Assembly (NCBI GenBank): GCA_026545765.1
Contig: CM048841.1
Location: forward strand, 96,243,352-96,307,351
From: Plantago major
Lineage: Eukaryota; Streptophyta; Magnoliopsida; Lamiales; Plantaginaceae
Length of the DNA stretch: 64,000 nucleotides
Direction of reading: 5' to 3'
Below are positions 49,035-61,840 of this stretch, in pieces. Made by a program: the position numbers and the translations under genes. Every line of letters starts with the position of its first letter. Position 1 is the first letter of the stretch. The notes under the pieces are model-generated. The model made no database searches, had not been told where the DNA came from, and worked only from the letters and a program-made list of their open reading frames with translations.

Positions 49035-49316
49035 TGTTATGTAATAATATAATGAATGTCCATTAACCCCCTACACTCCTCCTTGAATTCTTTTTGTAAC
49101 TCTTGTAAGTTACAACACCAATAAATCACCCCCACTAATGTGTATACATTATGATGAGATTAAATCTACTCCTACTTGTTTCCTATAAATAGTGGCTCAT
49201 GATGTATGTTGTAGTGACTTGTATCACTTGATAATAGAATGCAATGTTCTTCTACTCTACTCTCTTCATTCTTATTGTTCTTCTTTCCTATCATAGTAGC
49301 TATATAATTTCTAACA
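49035..49316 (+). repeat. 5' LTR
   Basis: 282 bp, TGTTATG to CTAACA. It contains a TATA-like CTATAAATAG at 49182-49191. It differs from the 3' LTR at only about ten positions by eye, plus two short indels. Confidence 0.93.
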
Positions 49317-52300
49317 CGTTATCAGCACGATAGTGCTCAACCAAGAGTTTGAAACCATCTCTCCTTGAAAACTATGTAGTAAAAGAAAACCAAACTTTTT
49401 CTACTGCTGAGATCCAAATTCATACATTCTCATCACATGATGTGTGTATGTCTTCTAGAAATGATGAAAGAAAAGAAAGGGGAGGGAAAGAGGAAGCCAC
49501 ATGCAAATGGCTCAGAGACTCATGGATTAAACCATTTTACTCTATCTCTCTCTCTCATTAACCAATTCATTTTATGCATGTTTACACCCTTATTGCATCT
49601 CAATATTTGATTATAATTTTTGTTTCATGATGACTTGACATGTGGTGTACGTGACGATTGATCAAGTATCTACCGGTCGAGCTACTTAACACGGGAACTG
49701 GATTTGCAAAAGCATTGTTGATAAGGTCTCTATCCTCTACTTATCGAAATACATATCATTGGACCAATGATAATCAACAGTCAAAATAAATTTAATATGT
49801 TTTGTTTCTTCACTTTCTTGAATTTATTTTACTCATCATATGATATCATTTAACCACTTTAATTTTCTTGTTAGTGGTGAATCTCATATTCACACTTATA
49901 TTTTTGATGACCTTACAATTGTTAATAAAATTACAATATAGTTTACCATATTCGCTGAAGTGAATATAAGATACAAAACCTTGAAGGTTACAATTATTGA
50001 GAAATAAAGTGAATGTCAAATTATTACTCACACGGATATTTGATCAAAAAAAAATTTCAAGAATTGCAAACCACCAGAAATGACTACCGATTGATGGTTC
50101 AAAATAACTGAAATTCCTTTGCTAAATATATATGTACACATACAATCAAATTGGACGACCGAGAATAAATTGAGAAGGGAAATGGTAAATTTTGCGCGTA
50201 GATTTCCTGCACAGCGCAACCTTTTTGTAAATTTAACTCCATATTCGTTAGCCACTGGCTCGTTCCTAAATTTTGTCACCATATTAAAGACACCTTTTTG
50301 TTGAATTTCACCGGAGAGATCGTCGTTTTGAACTATGAGGCATCGGGAATCTGCGGTCGAACATAGATATGTTTTTCATATCATGTTTGCGATAAGAATC
50401 AAAATAATAGTCTCGTCATTGGTGAAGATAAATTTTATTTATTTATTAAATTATTCATTCGTAGTATACAGTACTCTATAATATTGAAACAGTTGATAAT
50501 ATTTCCTGAAGTGAATATGTGATACAAAACATCATAGACCGGAAGGGTCAAGAATTGTCAAGAATTGATGGTTGAGAATTTTCGAAATCTTCAAAGAAAT
50601 ATGGAATAACCAACCGACGTAGTTGGGATATATCAATGTTCAAATCACTTATGTTGTGAAATAATCAACCGGCGTAGTTGAGATATATCAATGCTCGAAA
50701 TCACATATGTTGTGAGACAATTACTAATGATAATATGCTAGAAAAGCATACACTATTTTTAATGCCTCTAATATCTAATGCATTTGCAATATAGTGAGGA
50801 AAAAAAAGGGGCATGCTTCATTACTTGAAGCAAATATGACAATAATATATGAGGCAAGCGAGGCCAAAATATGCTTGAATGATAGTGTTGGATGATATTG
50901 CATCAACACCTCGCATATTCAATAATGTATGTTCATGAAACAAATGATGGATATCACTTTTAAAGTTTGGAATGACCATTTAGCCATCCCGGCCGGATCA
51001 ATGGTGATGAAAATCCATGTAATGAATTCATGTGCTATTTGCTCTAGAGGCAAATTTATTACAAAACCATCATTTGAAAAGGTTTATCTAAACAATTTCT
51101 ATTGAGTAAAATACATATGTCTAGCAAACATATGAGAAGCTTGTCATATCTCGTGAGTAGTAGATAATTGAAATGATCTCCCAGCCTGAAGTTGGTAAAT
51201 TGTAGCACTCTCATATAAAATTGCAAAGTTGATTACCCAACCTGTAGTTGGAATAGGACAACATATTGGTGCTATAAGCATTCAAGTGGATTATAAACAT
51301 GGACTTTGTTTACCTGATTGCTCATTAGTCTGATGGTATTTTATCTACGTGTCTATTCATGTATCCTTACAGATACATTTACAAGTAATTACTCGCACAT
51401 ATTACTTATCCAACATGAAGTTGGTAGTATTAATCTTATAACTTGTCCAACTGTTGGAATCATATGTGTGCAAGTGTACTTAAAGTCATTCTACTAAAAA
51501 CACAATTTCTTATAATTGCTCCCGAAGTAGCAATCGTGTGCATACTAATGGATCCTGAAGACCACTATAAATTTGAAATATATGTGGTAAAGATCTACCC
51601 CTAACTCACAAGAACAATGTTTGGTCTCGTAGACCATAGTACTGTAATTTGAGTGCAACTACAAATACAAATGATGTTTCTCTTTTCCCTAAAGTGATTG
51701 GAGATACTTGAAAAATTAAGAGGGTTACAAAATGAGCTAATGCCAATTTAGTATATTGGAAATATATATACCCAAGTGTATCCATGATCACACCACAATT
51801 GGTGATTGAAAAATAATAAAGTTTTAAAACTTTAATTGCAAGATCATGATCAACCTCAAGTTGAGAGAATTACACGAGTGATCAAATATACCTCATCAAC
51901 TTGAAAGTGGGAGGATGAGAATTGAGCATTTTATTCTCAAAAAAGAATTTATGTAATATGATAAATTATGTTGTCTGAGCGTCTGGGTGGAAACCTGACA
52001 TGTCCTTTAAACTCTCCGAATGGAGTGTTGGGGCTAAGTAGGTGTAACAATTCCCACAGCAAAGAATTCTAAAAACATATTTAAGAAATTACGTGTGCAT
52101 ATAACTATTACTCGTGACAAGTATACATATTATAAGCAATATGTTTAACAACCATATTATAATGCATATTTACAAGCTAAATTTGTGCACCATAAGAGCA
52201 CATATTAGACTCATTGAATGAGTACTTATAAGTCTTGCCAAATAGAAAAAGACATAGATTTGTGTCTTTATGTCACATCATTCTGGCCAGTTTAATTTGT

Positions 52301-54374
52301 AAATACTTTTGTATACATGTCAAAAGTTATAATATAGACGTATATTGACATATGCAAATTGATGTGACAAATTAGGCCATCCGGTTATAACATAACCTAG
52401 CTGTGAAACCTGAAGTTTTCATATAAATTATGTGTTGAAAGCTATCTCGTGTTATAATTATTATTATGGCAAGACACAACATTGAGATTAAGCGTGGAAA
52501 ATGGAGATCTTGAAATGAACAAAAGTCACACTCTTAAAGTTGACAATGAATGAAATATAAGTGGTCAAAAACCCACAAATATGATCTCCAATTTGAGGGC
52601 AAATTTATTTTCAGCACAACAAAATCCAACTGTGCTAATATATTAACTCCCTATCATATTGTTTTTCGCAGAGAACTAACGCTTGAAGCATACAAAAGTT
52701 GTATGCATACATCAATTCTAAGCTGGACATTATATTATCATGAGCCCTAGTTTTCCCAGCTTAGGGGAGGAAGAACATGAATAAGCTGGTAAAACAAATT
52801 CGTTGAGCGAATTGATCCCATTATTTGAAAAAGTTCAAACTTAAACTAAATATTCAGCTTCATATTACTTTATCAAGATATGTTCAAACATGAAATTGTA
52901 TGATTTGAATGTTAACCCGCTATGACCCTATTTTGAGGCATACAGAGTTACATATCGATTATAGAATGACATGTGTTGGACATTGAGATATCTTGCCTTT
53001 TTTGTACTAATGATTCATTCACCTCAGTGAAATACGGTTCCAATGCTAAGTACAATACAAGAAAATGGCAAGATAAAACAGTTGGTACTCCTGAAAAGTA
53101 ATGTATGCCATAAAAGGCATAGATATCTGAACTATAATAGATGGCCTATATGAAATGAAATGGTACCTACAAAAAATATTCAGATATCAATTATCAGTAC
53201 TGACTTGAAAAATCTAAGAAAGAGATTTGATACCGGTATATACTTGGAACCGAAATATTTTATAAGCATATGCAAAATCGATGGACAAAAATAATTTGAC
53301 ATGTAAATGGGGATCTTACATGTAAGTCCATTCGATAACATCATCATCATAATGATAGAAAAATGAGCTCATGGACCAGAAGTCCAATTGATTAACGAAT
53401 TCGAAATACGTACGGTACCGTTGCATTATCGAGTCAAATTTTCATGTGCATATAAATACTAAGCATTGCATCATAATATGTTTATTCTTGCATAGTTTAC
53501 ATTATTTAGTTTTTTCTAGTATCCTTAGGTATCATGTTGCATATATACTCACATGTTTATTCTTATATTGTGAATGTTATCATACACAACACTCAGGTTG
53601 TGCACATGAATAATGATTGGTTTGACTTACAAGTCATATTATTTGAGAAGTTCAATGAGGAGAGATAACATATCCAAAAGGAGACTAAAAGTATCATGTT
53701 TACAAACATGAATTGAATGAGGAAAGTTCTTGAAGAACTAATTTTTCCTATATCTACACTCATTCTATAATCAACTTCACATTGATGACATGAAAATGTA
53801 TATTCACCACATTGGACAAGTGAAGTATGAGATAAGATTCTCAAGACTCGAGAAGAGTAGTATTGATTATATCAATGATAGCTCAACCTGAAGTCTGAGC
53901 ATATAAATGAATAATTACAACGATTACTCTTGTTAACCTTGAGATAGACATGGTCTAGGAGTACCTTAATCGAGCATATGTCAAATAAGAATTCAAATGT
54001 CTAACCTTTGAGTTAGCAAAAATTTTATTCCTTACTATACCTCCTGAAGAAGGTATATATCTTGTCAAGCAAATGGAAATGGCGATTGCCAAACAATGAG
54101 TACTTTTGCGCATTGCATGAGCAATTGTTGCACTCTTTTTCCCTTCAACTAGGTTTTTATCCCATTGAATTTTCCCTAGTAAGGTTTTTAACGAGCCAAT
54201 ATTTTAAGCATGGTGACTTATCTCCATATTTTGTAAAGACAAGGTTATATAACCTAATAGTTATCTTTTCATTTAAAAATATGATGGAGATTTAGAATTC
54301 ATTTCCTTGTGACAAGATCTTTTGCAAAGTTTTCAAAGTGAACACTATATCCTATTGAAGAAAACTTAAAATAT

Positions 54375-55224
54375 GGGAAAAATCCGAAAAAGGTACCCTA
54401 AGTTGTGACACTTCCGGTTTTGGTACCTTATGTTGTTACCGTCCGATTTTGGTACCTTAACTTGACTTATTGTCCAATTACGGTACCCCTAAAACACGTG
54501 GCATCATAATTGAGTGACACGTGTCCCTTTGCAATTTTAGACTTTTAATGGGTAAAATTGCAAATAAAATAATTTTTATCAATTTCAATTTAACCACACT
54601 GATTTTAATAATTATAAATGAATCCCACATTATCAAAATAATTTTTAAAAACCACCTTATTAAAATAAAAAGGTAAAAACCAAAAAAAAAGTAAAAAATA
54701 AAAAATAAAAAATGGAAGCTCCATGGAGCTCCACCATGGAGCTTCCATGGTCATGGCATGCTTCCATGGCTTCCATGGCGGATCTGCTCTTCCATGGCAG
54801 ATCCGCCATGGAAGCATGGAAGCTCCACCATGGAGCTTCCATGGACGCCGGCCATGGAAGTTCCGATGCTTCCATGGCTGCGGCCGCCGGAAGCTCCACC
54901 ATGGAGCTTCTTCCATGGTTTTTATCTTTTTTTTTAAAATTTTTTTGTTATTTTTCCAATTTTCAAGTGTGGGTAATTTTGAAATTTTTGTAATGAAAAA
55001 GGATCGATTTGAAATTAACAAAAGTCTGCCGTATTTAAATTTTAGTCCAATGTATTTATGTATTTTGCAAAGGGACACGTGTCGCATAGTTAAGTCGCCA
55101 CGTGTTACAGGGTACCTAAATTGGACAAAAAGTCAAGTTAAGGTACCAAAATCGGACGGTAATAACATAAGGTACCAAAACCGGAAGTGTCACAACTTAG
55201 GGTACCTTGTTCGGATTTTTCCCC
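54375..55224. mobile_element. 850-bp Mutator-like (MULE) MITE nested in the Copia element
   Basis: Long inverted repeats (about 160 bp) begin GGGAAAAATCCGAA on the left and mirror it on the right. They contain repeated GGTACC sites and an ACACGTGTC motif. The flanking 9-bp duplication TTAAAATAT (54366-54374 and 55225-55233) is the MULE signature. The core 54714-54920 is very different in composition: GC-rich, with 13 CCATGG sites, several self-complementary. It opens frames on both strands that I regard as compositional artefacts. A smaller element of the same family is at 60668-60998. Confidence 0.88.
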
Positions 55225-55760
55225 TTAAAATATAGTGTGAAGAAATTTAATTCTTCAAGTGCTCGAGACGTACGTTCTTCTCAAGAAGATAAATGTATAT
55301 ATCGACAAATTTCTTGTGTTCTTATTCTAACCATGCAGAAACACTAAGGACTTATGTGACAAACAATATATGGATCGGAGGGACATTCGATGCACATCGA
55401 AAATAATTCAAATACATGATGGATGAAGTTCGCAATGAAGCACTTTACGTTCAACATATAATGTTGATAATGTCGATCAACAAATTGTCCAGAAGACATT
55501 ATGAATATGGTGGATATAAATGAAATGATGCACTCATGAGGGGGAGCAAAAATACGCACTGCACTCTTTTCCTTGACTATGGTTTTTCCCACTGGATTTT
55601 TCTTAGCAAGGTTTTTAACGAGGCAGTATTAACAGAGCGTATTTTCTTTTAATAAGAATGATGTACTCTTTTTTTCCTTCACTAGACTTTTTCCCACACG
55701 GTTTTTGCTAGTAAGGTTTTAACGAGACACATTCTCAAGTCAATGGACATTCAGGGGGGG

Positions 55761-56045
55761 TGTTATGTAATAATATAATGAATGTCCATTAACCCCTCCA
55801 CTCCTCCTTGAATCCTTTTTGTAACTCTTGTAAGTTACAACACCAATAAATCACCCCCACTAATGTGTATACATTATAATGAGATTAAATCTCCTAGCTT
55901 CTACTTGTAGCCTATAAATAGTGATTCATGATGTATGTTGTAGTGACTTGTATCACTTGATAATAGAATGTAATGTTCTTCTACTCTACTCTCTTCATTC
56001 TTATTGTTCTTCTTTCCTATCATAGTAGCTATATAATTTCTAACA
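55761..56045 (+). repeat. 3' LTR
   Basis: 285 bp with the same ends as the 5' LTR and the same TATA-like CTATAAATAG. It carries a few extra bases in the AAATCTCCTAGC region. It is followed by the TCTAT target duplication. Confidence 0.93.
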
Positions 56046-57087
56046 TCTATTTTGTATTTATCAAGTCAGATTACATTCAAACAGAAAGAGGCGAAAGAAA
56101 GAAAGGAGTGGAGAAACTTAAGATCAAATCACAATCCCTATAATCATGGTAATTATTCTATTTTTAGACAAATATATGTTATACACGTTTGATAGTTGAT
56201 AATTACCCCATTAAAATTGACTTTAATCAACACTAACTACTACTGCAATACACTGATACTAGTAGTACTAACCCGTGGCGATGCCACGGTATAATTTACT
56301 TTTAATAATAATTAGAAATTTGAGGATAAAATAAATTAATCAAGACAATAAGATAATCAAAATTCTTTGCAAACAACGTTAGCCGTGGTGTATGTGTGTA
56401 ATCCTTCGTCCAATACTATATCAATATGTCTTTGTTTATGGTAACTATGGAAAATGTAAAATACGACTCACCATGACGTATATGATTTGAAAGGGTAGGA
56501 CTCAATCCGAACCCGTTCAGGACCCGACGGGTTTACAACATATAGTAGTATATTATATTGGGTCCTCTACACGTACCTAACACGTTACTGAACCAAAATA
56601 AAATATAAAAGTGTATAACACAGTTAGCAGGGTTGGTTCCCAACAACCTCTGGAGTGGTATGTGCTCCTCCCACCACACACAAAAAAAAATTTCTGCAAA
56701 CATAATTTCAATTATTGCGGTGACTTTTTAGGCAACCACCCCCAACATAACAACCCCCCCCCCCCGATTTTTTACTAACTTAACCATAGAATGTTGAAAT
56801 TCGGGTATTGTCACAAAGGTTTGGAAAGAGTTCGAGTACATGTCCGATCCGTACATGTACATCATTATTTCAAAGGGGTTTGAATTCAGGGTGGATAGAA
56901 CCCGACCCGTTTAAAAGTAAAATGACGGAATACTAGTGTAGAGTGTTTCTGACTCTTGTTAATTGTCATAACTTAAACATGTATAGAAAAATGTATGCGC
57001 TGAAATATATAATAGGTGCAAAATATGGTGTTAAATTTAATATCCTATTATCTAAGAATTTTTCTAACTAAGATTTGATGGTACACG
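56046..57087. other. Spacer with a perfect short hairpin
   Basis: CCGTGGC-GAT-GCCACGG at 56273-56289 is a perfect inverted repeat. Together with the next ~60 bases it recurs at 58928-59005, and a TGGTATGTGCTCC block recurs at ~56656 and ~59010. A C tract lies at 56755-56766. These look like pieces of one unclassified dispersed repeat. No gene. Confidence 0.5.
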
Positions 57088-57500
57088 CACTACAACAAAC
57101 GTGGGATTTAATGACCATCGAAAGTGTTATTAATTGTTATTTTGGGTGACATATTAAATTTCAATGACATTTTCTATGAAGTGTCACTTCAAGAGGGGTG
57201 ACTAATTCTCTAATGTCACTAATCTATTGTACAATAAAATCTTATTCAATGCCACATTAGCTATTTCAACCAACACTTTCAAGTGTTACTGTAATAGTTA
57301 TTAGTTACCATTGAGAGTGTCACTGCAGATAGTATTCATTTCATTTATAAATGTCACTGCATTTCAACATCATTACACTTGAAAGTGTTACTTCCCATCA
57401 ATAGGTGGCAATTTAAAGAGTCATATTTTGAATATTTACCAACCATTTGAATTGTCATGGTAGAATTGTATTGGTGACATTTCATAATGATACACTATTT
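57088..57500 (+). mobile_element. Possible CACTA-type element end
   Basis: CACTACAACAAACGTGGG at 57088 matches the start of CACTA (En/Spm) transposons. It is followed by many subterminal GTGTTA/GTGACA/TGTCAC words in both orientations, as expected for transposase-binding subterminal repeats. I could not find the opposite TAGTG end or a 3-bp duplication, so the right limit is arbitrary. Confidence 0.4.
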
Positions 57501-58775
57501 TCAAAATGCAAAGTACAAACCCCTTAATCAAAGTTCACCCATAGAATACAAATTAACACAACTTTAAACGTTCGCTCATATAATAATGTATGAGTTTAAT
57601 TCTTGTAAGCTTTTATTAGCTTAGTATTGTCCTTAAAGTATATAATCCACTTCATCAACATCTATCTATTATATCGAAATGTTTTAATTCTGTAGGAGAT
57701 GTACACTCAAACTTATTCTCATGATCACTATGACTTGAATAAGCATATTATTTAGTATTTTTCTACTTCTTTTATGCTTGGACCATCCTCCTCATTTGGA
57801 GAAACACCAATTGAAACGTAAAAAAATAAATCAGAAAAAAATACGCCAGGACTTGGTAGACTTAAGTCTGGAAAACGGCAAACTGAATTTTCTTTATTAA
57901 TACAAACAGATAATCAATGTCAGATAATCAATATCGGGCATGAAGATGGAGATAAAATGAGTAAATGATTTGTATATATGTAGGTTTAATATTGTAAATG
58001 GATAATTGCTGTTATGTTTATTAGTATTCAAAATTTACATTTTAAGTCATAAACATTTGACTATAACAAACATTTAATTTAGTAGACTTGTGCCAATCAA
58101 ACTTTATAAATTCGTTTGGCCAGTGGTTGAATTGGAGTTCCTAGCTAATTGTACGGTTGATTAATCAAGTAAGAATTTTTAATTTTCCTTCTTTTTTAAT
58201 ATATAAAAAAATCGTTATGGAATAATGTAGTAGTATATATTGCTGCCATATTTTCTTTTTAATAGTGAGAGATCTCTATAAATATTTAAATTATAATTAA
58301 AGCTCACATACATTATCAACTTACTCACCTGTATTATATTACTACTAATTCGCAAGGTACTTTTGCCACATTTCGTCAATGATGACAATTACTTGGCTAA
58401 TTTACGTGATGGTGAAGAACGAACACGTGCTCAAGGTTACTCTTACTTATCCCACTCGTGCAGTGTAAACTTTGACTCCGCATCAACCTCTGCCATTTAA
58501 GAATCACAAATAAAGGGTATTCCTCTCGTATCCAAGTCAAATATGTCCCGGATAATATTGTGCAACCACTCCAACCTCATCTAATGGAGCCTATTGCCAA
58601 AAAAATAAGCATCAAATTTATCTTGATCCATATCAAATAAAAAAATAACAACTCGAGAAGAATATGCGTAGAGTTATCTTTAAGTGCACCATTATAGTAG
58701 ATAGTATTGTTGTTAGCCGACTTTATGAAAACATGCGAGTGATAAAGTCGAAAAGATTTAAATGAATTCGTCTTG
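57501..58775. other. AT-rich spacer, nothing recognised
   Basis: No coding segment or bounded element is supported here. Confidence 0.35.
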
Positions 58776-59568
58776 GCACGACGAATCTAAATACATGTTT
58801 TAAATATTTTTTGGATTTGTGTATATAAATTTATATGAGATTTAATAAAAATATATATGCAGTCAATATACAAAAAATAAACAGTGAAAGATATACTGGC
58901 TGAAAATGAAACTAACTCCACAAAATTCCCGTGGCGATGCCACGATGTAGTTTACGTTCAATAATAAATAGAAATGGGAGGATAAAATAAATTAATCGTG
59001 GCAACCCCTGGGGTGGTATGTGCTCCCCACATAACAATCTTGGTGTGGATAATACAAATCTACCAAACCAACATCTCATAAGAAAATCCAACTGATAGTT
59101 TGTGTGCTAAAACGTTAGCCTCCCGTTTAACCAGCTGACAAAACTTAATTCTCCATCAAATACTTGAATTTCTTTGAAAAGTGAAACAAAGGGGCAAAGC
59201 TAAAATTTGTCGATTTAAGATATTTAATCACAAAGAACAATCACTTTCAATAACTACATGTTGCCACTCAAAATCTTGAACAAATTTAGTTTCAAATTTA
59301 GCTGGCCAACCTTCTGCATTTTCAACAACCTAGACATAAAATTTTGTCACCAAGCAATAACATTGCCCACATGATCTCTAGCAACCACACTAATACGTTC
59401 CCCTATTCGGCCTACTCAACCGTATCAAAATTTCACGTAGGATGGCTGGAATTTGAATGAATCTGGTGGGATTTAGCCCATCAGCTTTATATTATCTTAT
59501 TTAATAAATTTATATTTTTATTTTAGTGAATAAAATAATTTATTTAATTAATAATAATAATAATAATG

Positions 59569-59618
<50 letters not shown>

Positions 59619-60150
59619 CTAGATTGGTGTATACGTCTTGTCACGGTGAATTCAAATATATGTTCAAAATATTTTTCGGAGTGTTGTAGATAAATTTATA
59701 TGACATTTAATAAAAACTATATACGCAGCCAACATACAAAAAATAAACAACGAAAGATTTACTGGTTTAAAATGCAACTAATTTCACAAAATTCCACATA
59801 GGATTGAATTAATTTAATAAATACTCTATTTTTAAATTTTCATCATTTCATTTTATCTTATTTAATAAATTTATATTTTATTTTAATGAATAAAATAATT
59901 TATTTAATTAATATTTTTCAAAATTGGTGTCTATGGATTCGTCTTGTCACGACGAATTCAAATATATGTTCAATATATTTTTAGGATTTTTGTAGATAAA
60001 GTTATATGAGATTGAATAAAAACTATATATGTAGTCAATATACCAAAAATAACAATGAAATATATACTAATTAAAATACAACTAATTTCATAAAATTTCA
60101 GGTAGGACTAAATTAATTTGGTGAGATTTAGTTTTAGTGCTTTAGATAAT
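58776..60150. repeat. Local satellite-like repeat, unit about 305 bp
   Basis: Copies beginning near 58776, 59641 and 59947 share CACGACGAATTCAAATAT, then a GATAAATTTATATGAGATT-type block, then CAACTAATTTCACAAAATT, in the same order. The last two are 306 bp apart. A partial unit before 59641 (from about 59430) is lengthened by an (AAT)n microsatellite at 59549-59618. Between the first copy and the rest lies the CCGTGGC hairpin repeat. Units are non-coding. Confidence 0.75.
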
Positions 60151-60301
60151 ATATATGGATATACGGATGTATTGTTTTGTCTTGTAACAAAGCTCAACAC
60201 GTACAATTCTTCCTCCTGGCCCTGGATTTCTTCCTCTGTGATTCCTGTAATTTCATGTTGACAAATGCACTGATAGCTTCTACAAGCTTCTACGTCCTTT
60301 A

Positions 60302-60559
60302 CTCCGTCCTATCTTAGTTCTCCACTTTAATTTTCAACATGCAAAAAACGAGAGTATTATTATAACACAATATAGTACATGTGGGATCAATCTATGATTT
60401 TATTGGTAGTTGGTTTGATCATTTAGTTTAATTTTTAACTTTATTGAGTAGTGGACAATATAAAATTATAGCAGTATAATGTTTGCTAAAATGAAGTGGA
60501 CAAATTGAGTGGAAAAACGAAAATGGCAAAAGCGGACAATTGAAATTGGACGGATGGAG
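60302..60559. mobile_element. 258-bp Stowaway-like MITE
   Basis: Left end CTCCGTCCTATCTTAG and right end GGACGGATGGAG form imperfect inverted ends, with TA on both sides (60300-60301 and 60560-60561). Such ends are typical of Stowaway/Tc1-mariner MITEs. Confidence 0.65.
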
Positions 60560-60667
60560 TATATGATAAATTAAATTGATGATGGAAATGGAAGAATATA
60601 TACACATAGACAAAAATTATAGGTGGCATTTTGGAACTCAAAATAATTCATTTTTAATTCTTTAATA

Positions 60668-60998
60668 GGGAAAAATCTGATAAAGGTACCTTAAGTTGTG
60701 TCATTTTCGAAAAAGATACATTTAGTTGTTACCGCCCGATTTTGGTACCTTAACTTTCAATTTTGTCCAATTTGTATACTCCATCAGTCCAATTTGACAG
60801 CTCCGTCAATTTTGACCGTTTTAGCGCGGAAAAATTCCGAAAAATGTACCTTAAGTTGTGACATTTCCGCTTTTGGACTGACGGATTATACAAATTGAAC
60901 AAAATTGAAAGTTAAGTTACCAAAATTGGACGGTAACAACTAAAGGTACATTTTTCGAAAATGACACAACTTAAGGTACCTTTGTCGGATTTTTCCTA
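60668..60998. mobile_element. 331-bp Mutator-like MITE
   Basis: Begins GGGAAAAATCTGATAAAGG and ends with its inverse, flanked by the 9-bp duplication TCTTTAATA (60659-60667 and 60999-61007). The inverted arms, with GGTACCTTAAGTTGTGTC, match the ends of the nested element at 54375 and pair over most of the element, so it can fold into one long hairpin. Confidence 0.88.
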
Positions 60999-61007
60999 TC
61001 TTTAATA

Positions 61008-61840
61008 TAACCAGCAGAATCATTTACGAGAAAAATATCTCCAGCTCAATTATGAGTGTTTTCAAAACTATCAATATAGAAATTTAAGGCAACTTGCTTT
61101 TGACTAATGTCCTTTTATAATAGTACACATAAATTTTTGATTTACTCAATTCTAGGTTAATTGAGATGAAAAATTATATTGCAAATTTCGTACTAAATTG
61201 CATACAGGAAAGTTGTCACAATTTAAATTTTAAAAATTTAATATTTTAAGTGTGAATTTAATTAGTTGCAAGGAAGGTTTGAAGTGATTTTGATTGTGTT
61301 GGTCAAATCGGAGATTGCAATAGAATCGTGAAAGTTTAAGGAAGTTTGTTTATGTTATTGATTTGACCGATTTATTAGAAGGAACATTTTTTATCTTTAA
61401 CAATAACCATAACTAAGTGTACTATCACGCTAATGTAGGTAAATTTGTTTAAAACAGATTGATTCAAATTTCACGTAATTAAGGTAAATGTTTTGTCAAA
61501 ATAAGAGCTGTGTATATTAATAGCCAAATCGTGATTGATGATTTGATGCATTCATAGAATATTGCCATTAAAATAACCATGTCTATTAATAACTATGTGA
61601 CTATCTACAACTTCTCAGTATAAGAAGGTACTTTAAGCATCCGGCTCCAATGAGACCTTTCATTTTCTATGCAGCATGCAGGAAAGATAAACAAGTTTTA
61701 GAGAATTAGCTCCGATTGTGATGGAGATGGAGATAATCAATCATCCAAGAGAGATCAAAGACCACACTTCATCGAGGTCAATGAAGTTAAGCCGAATAAC
61801 ACTAGGTTCGACATCCCGATCTATAGCAATTAAAATCTGA
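61008..61840. other. Spacer without a supported gene
   Basis: AT-rich sequence. I see no coding segment or bounded element. Confidence 0.35.

Larger units (their letters stand above)
49035..56045 (+). mobile_element. Complete Copia-type LTR retrotransposon, coding capacity lost
   Basis: A 7.0-kb element with LTRs 49035-49316 and 55761-56045, TG...CA ends, a 5-bp target duplication TCTAT (49030-49034 and 56046-56050), a purine tract GGGGGGG directly before the 3' LTR, and the primer-site region CGTTATCAGCACGA just after the 5' LTR. The interior has no long open frame. Copia-like pieces can be read: a gag-pre-integrase trace near 50962 (VWNDHLAIPAGSMVMKI, compare the family W-H-x-R-L-x-H-P pattern) and RT/RNase H-like traces near 52975. 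A 3' module (CTCTTTTTCC, then TTTTCCCA, then TAAGGTTTTTAACGAG) occurs three times (about 54130, 55563, 55668). A MULE-type element is nested at 54375-55224. Confidence 0.92.

Noticed and set aside
54605..55235. Overlapping long frames on both strands rich in Met, Trp and Ser
   Set aside because: They are produced by the CCATGG-rich core of the MULE MITE and cross its arms; mirror-image frames on both strands show compositional origin.
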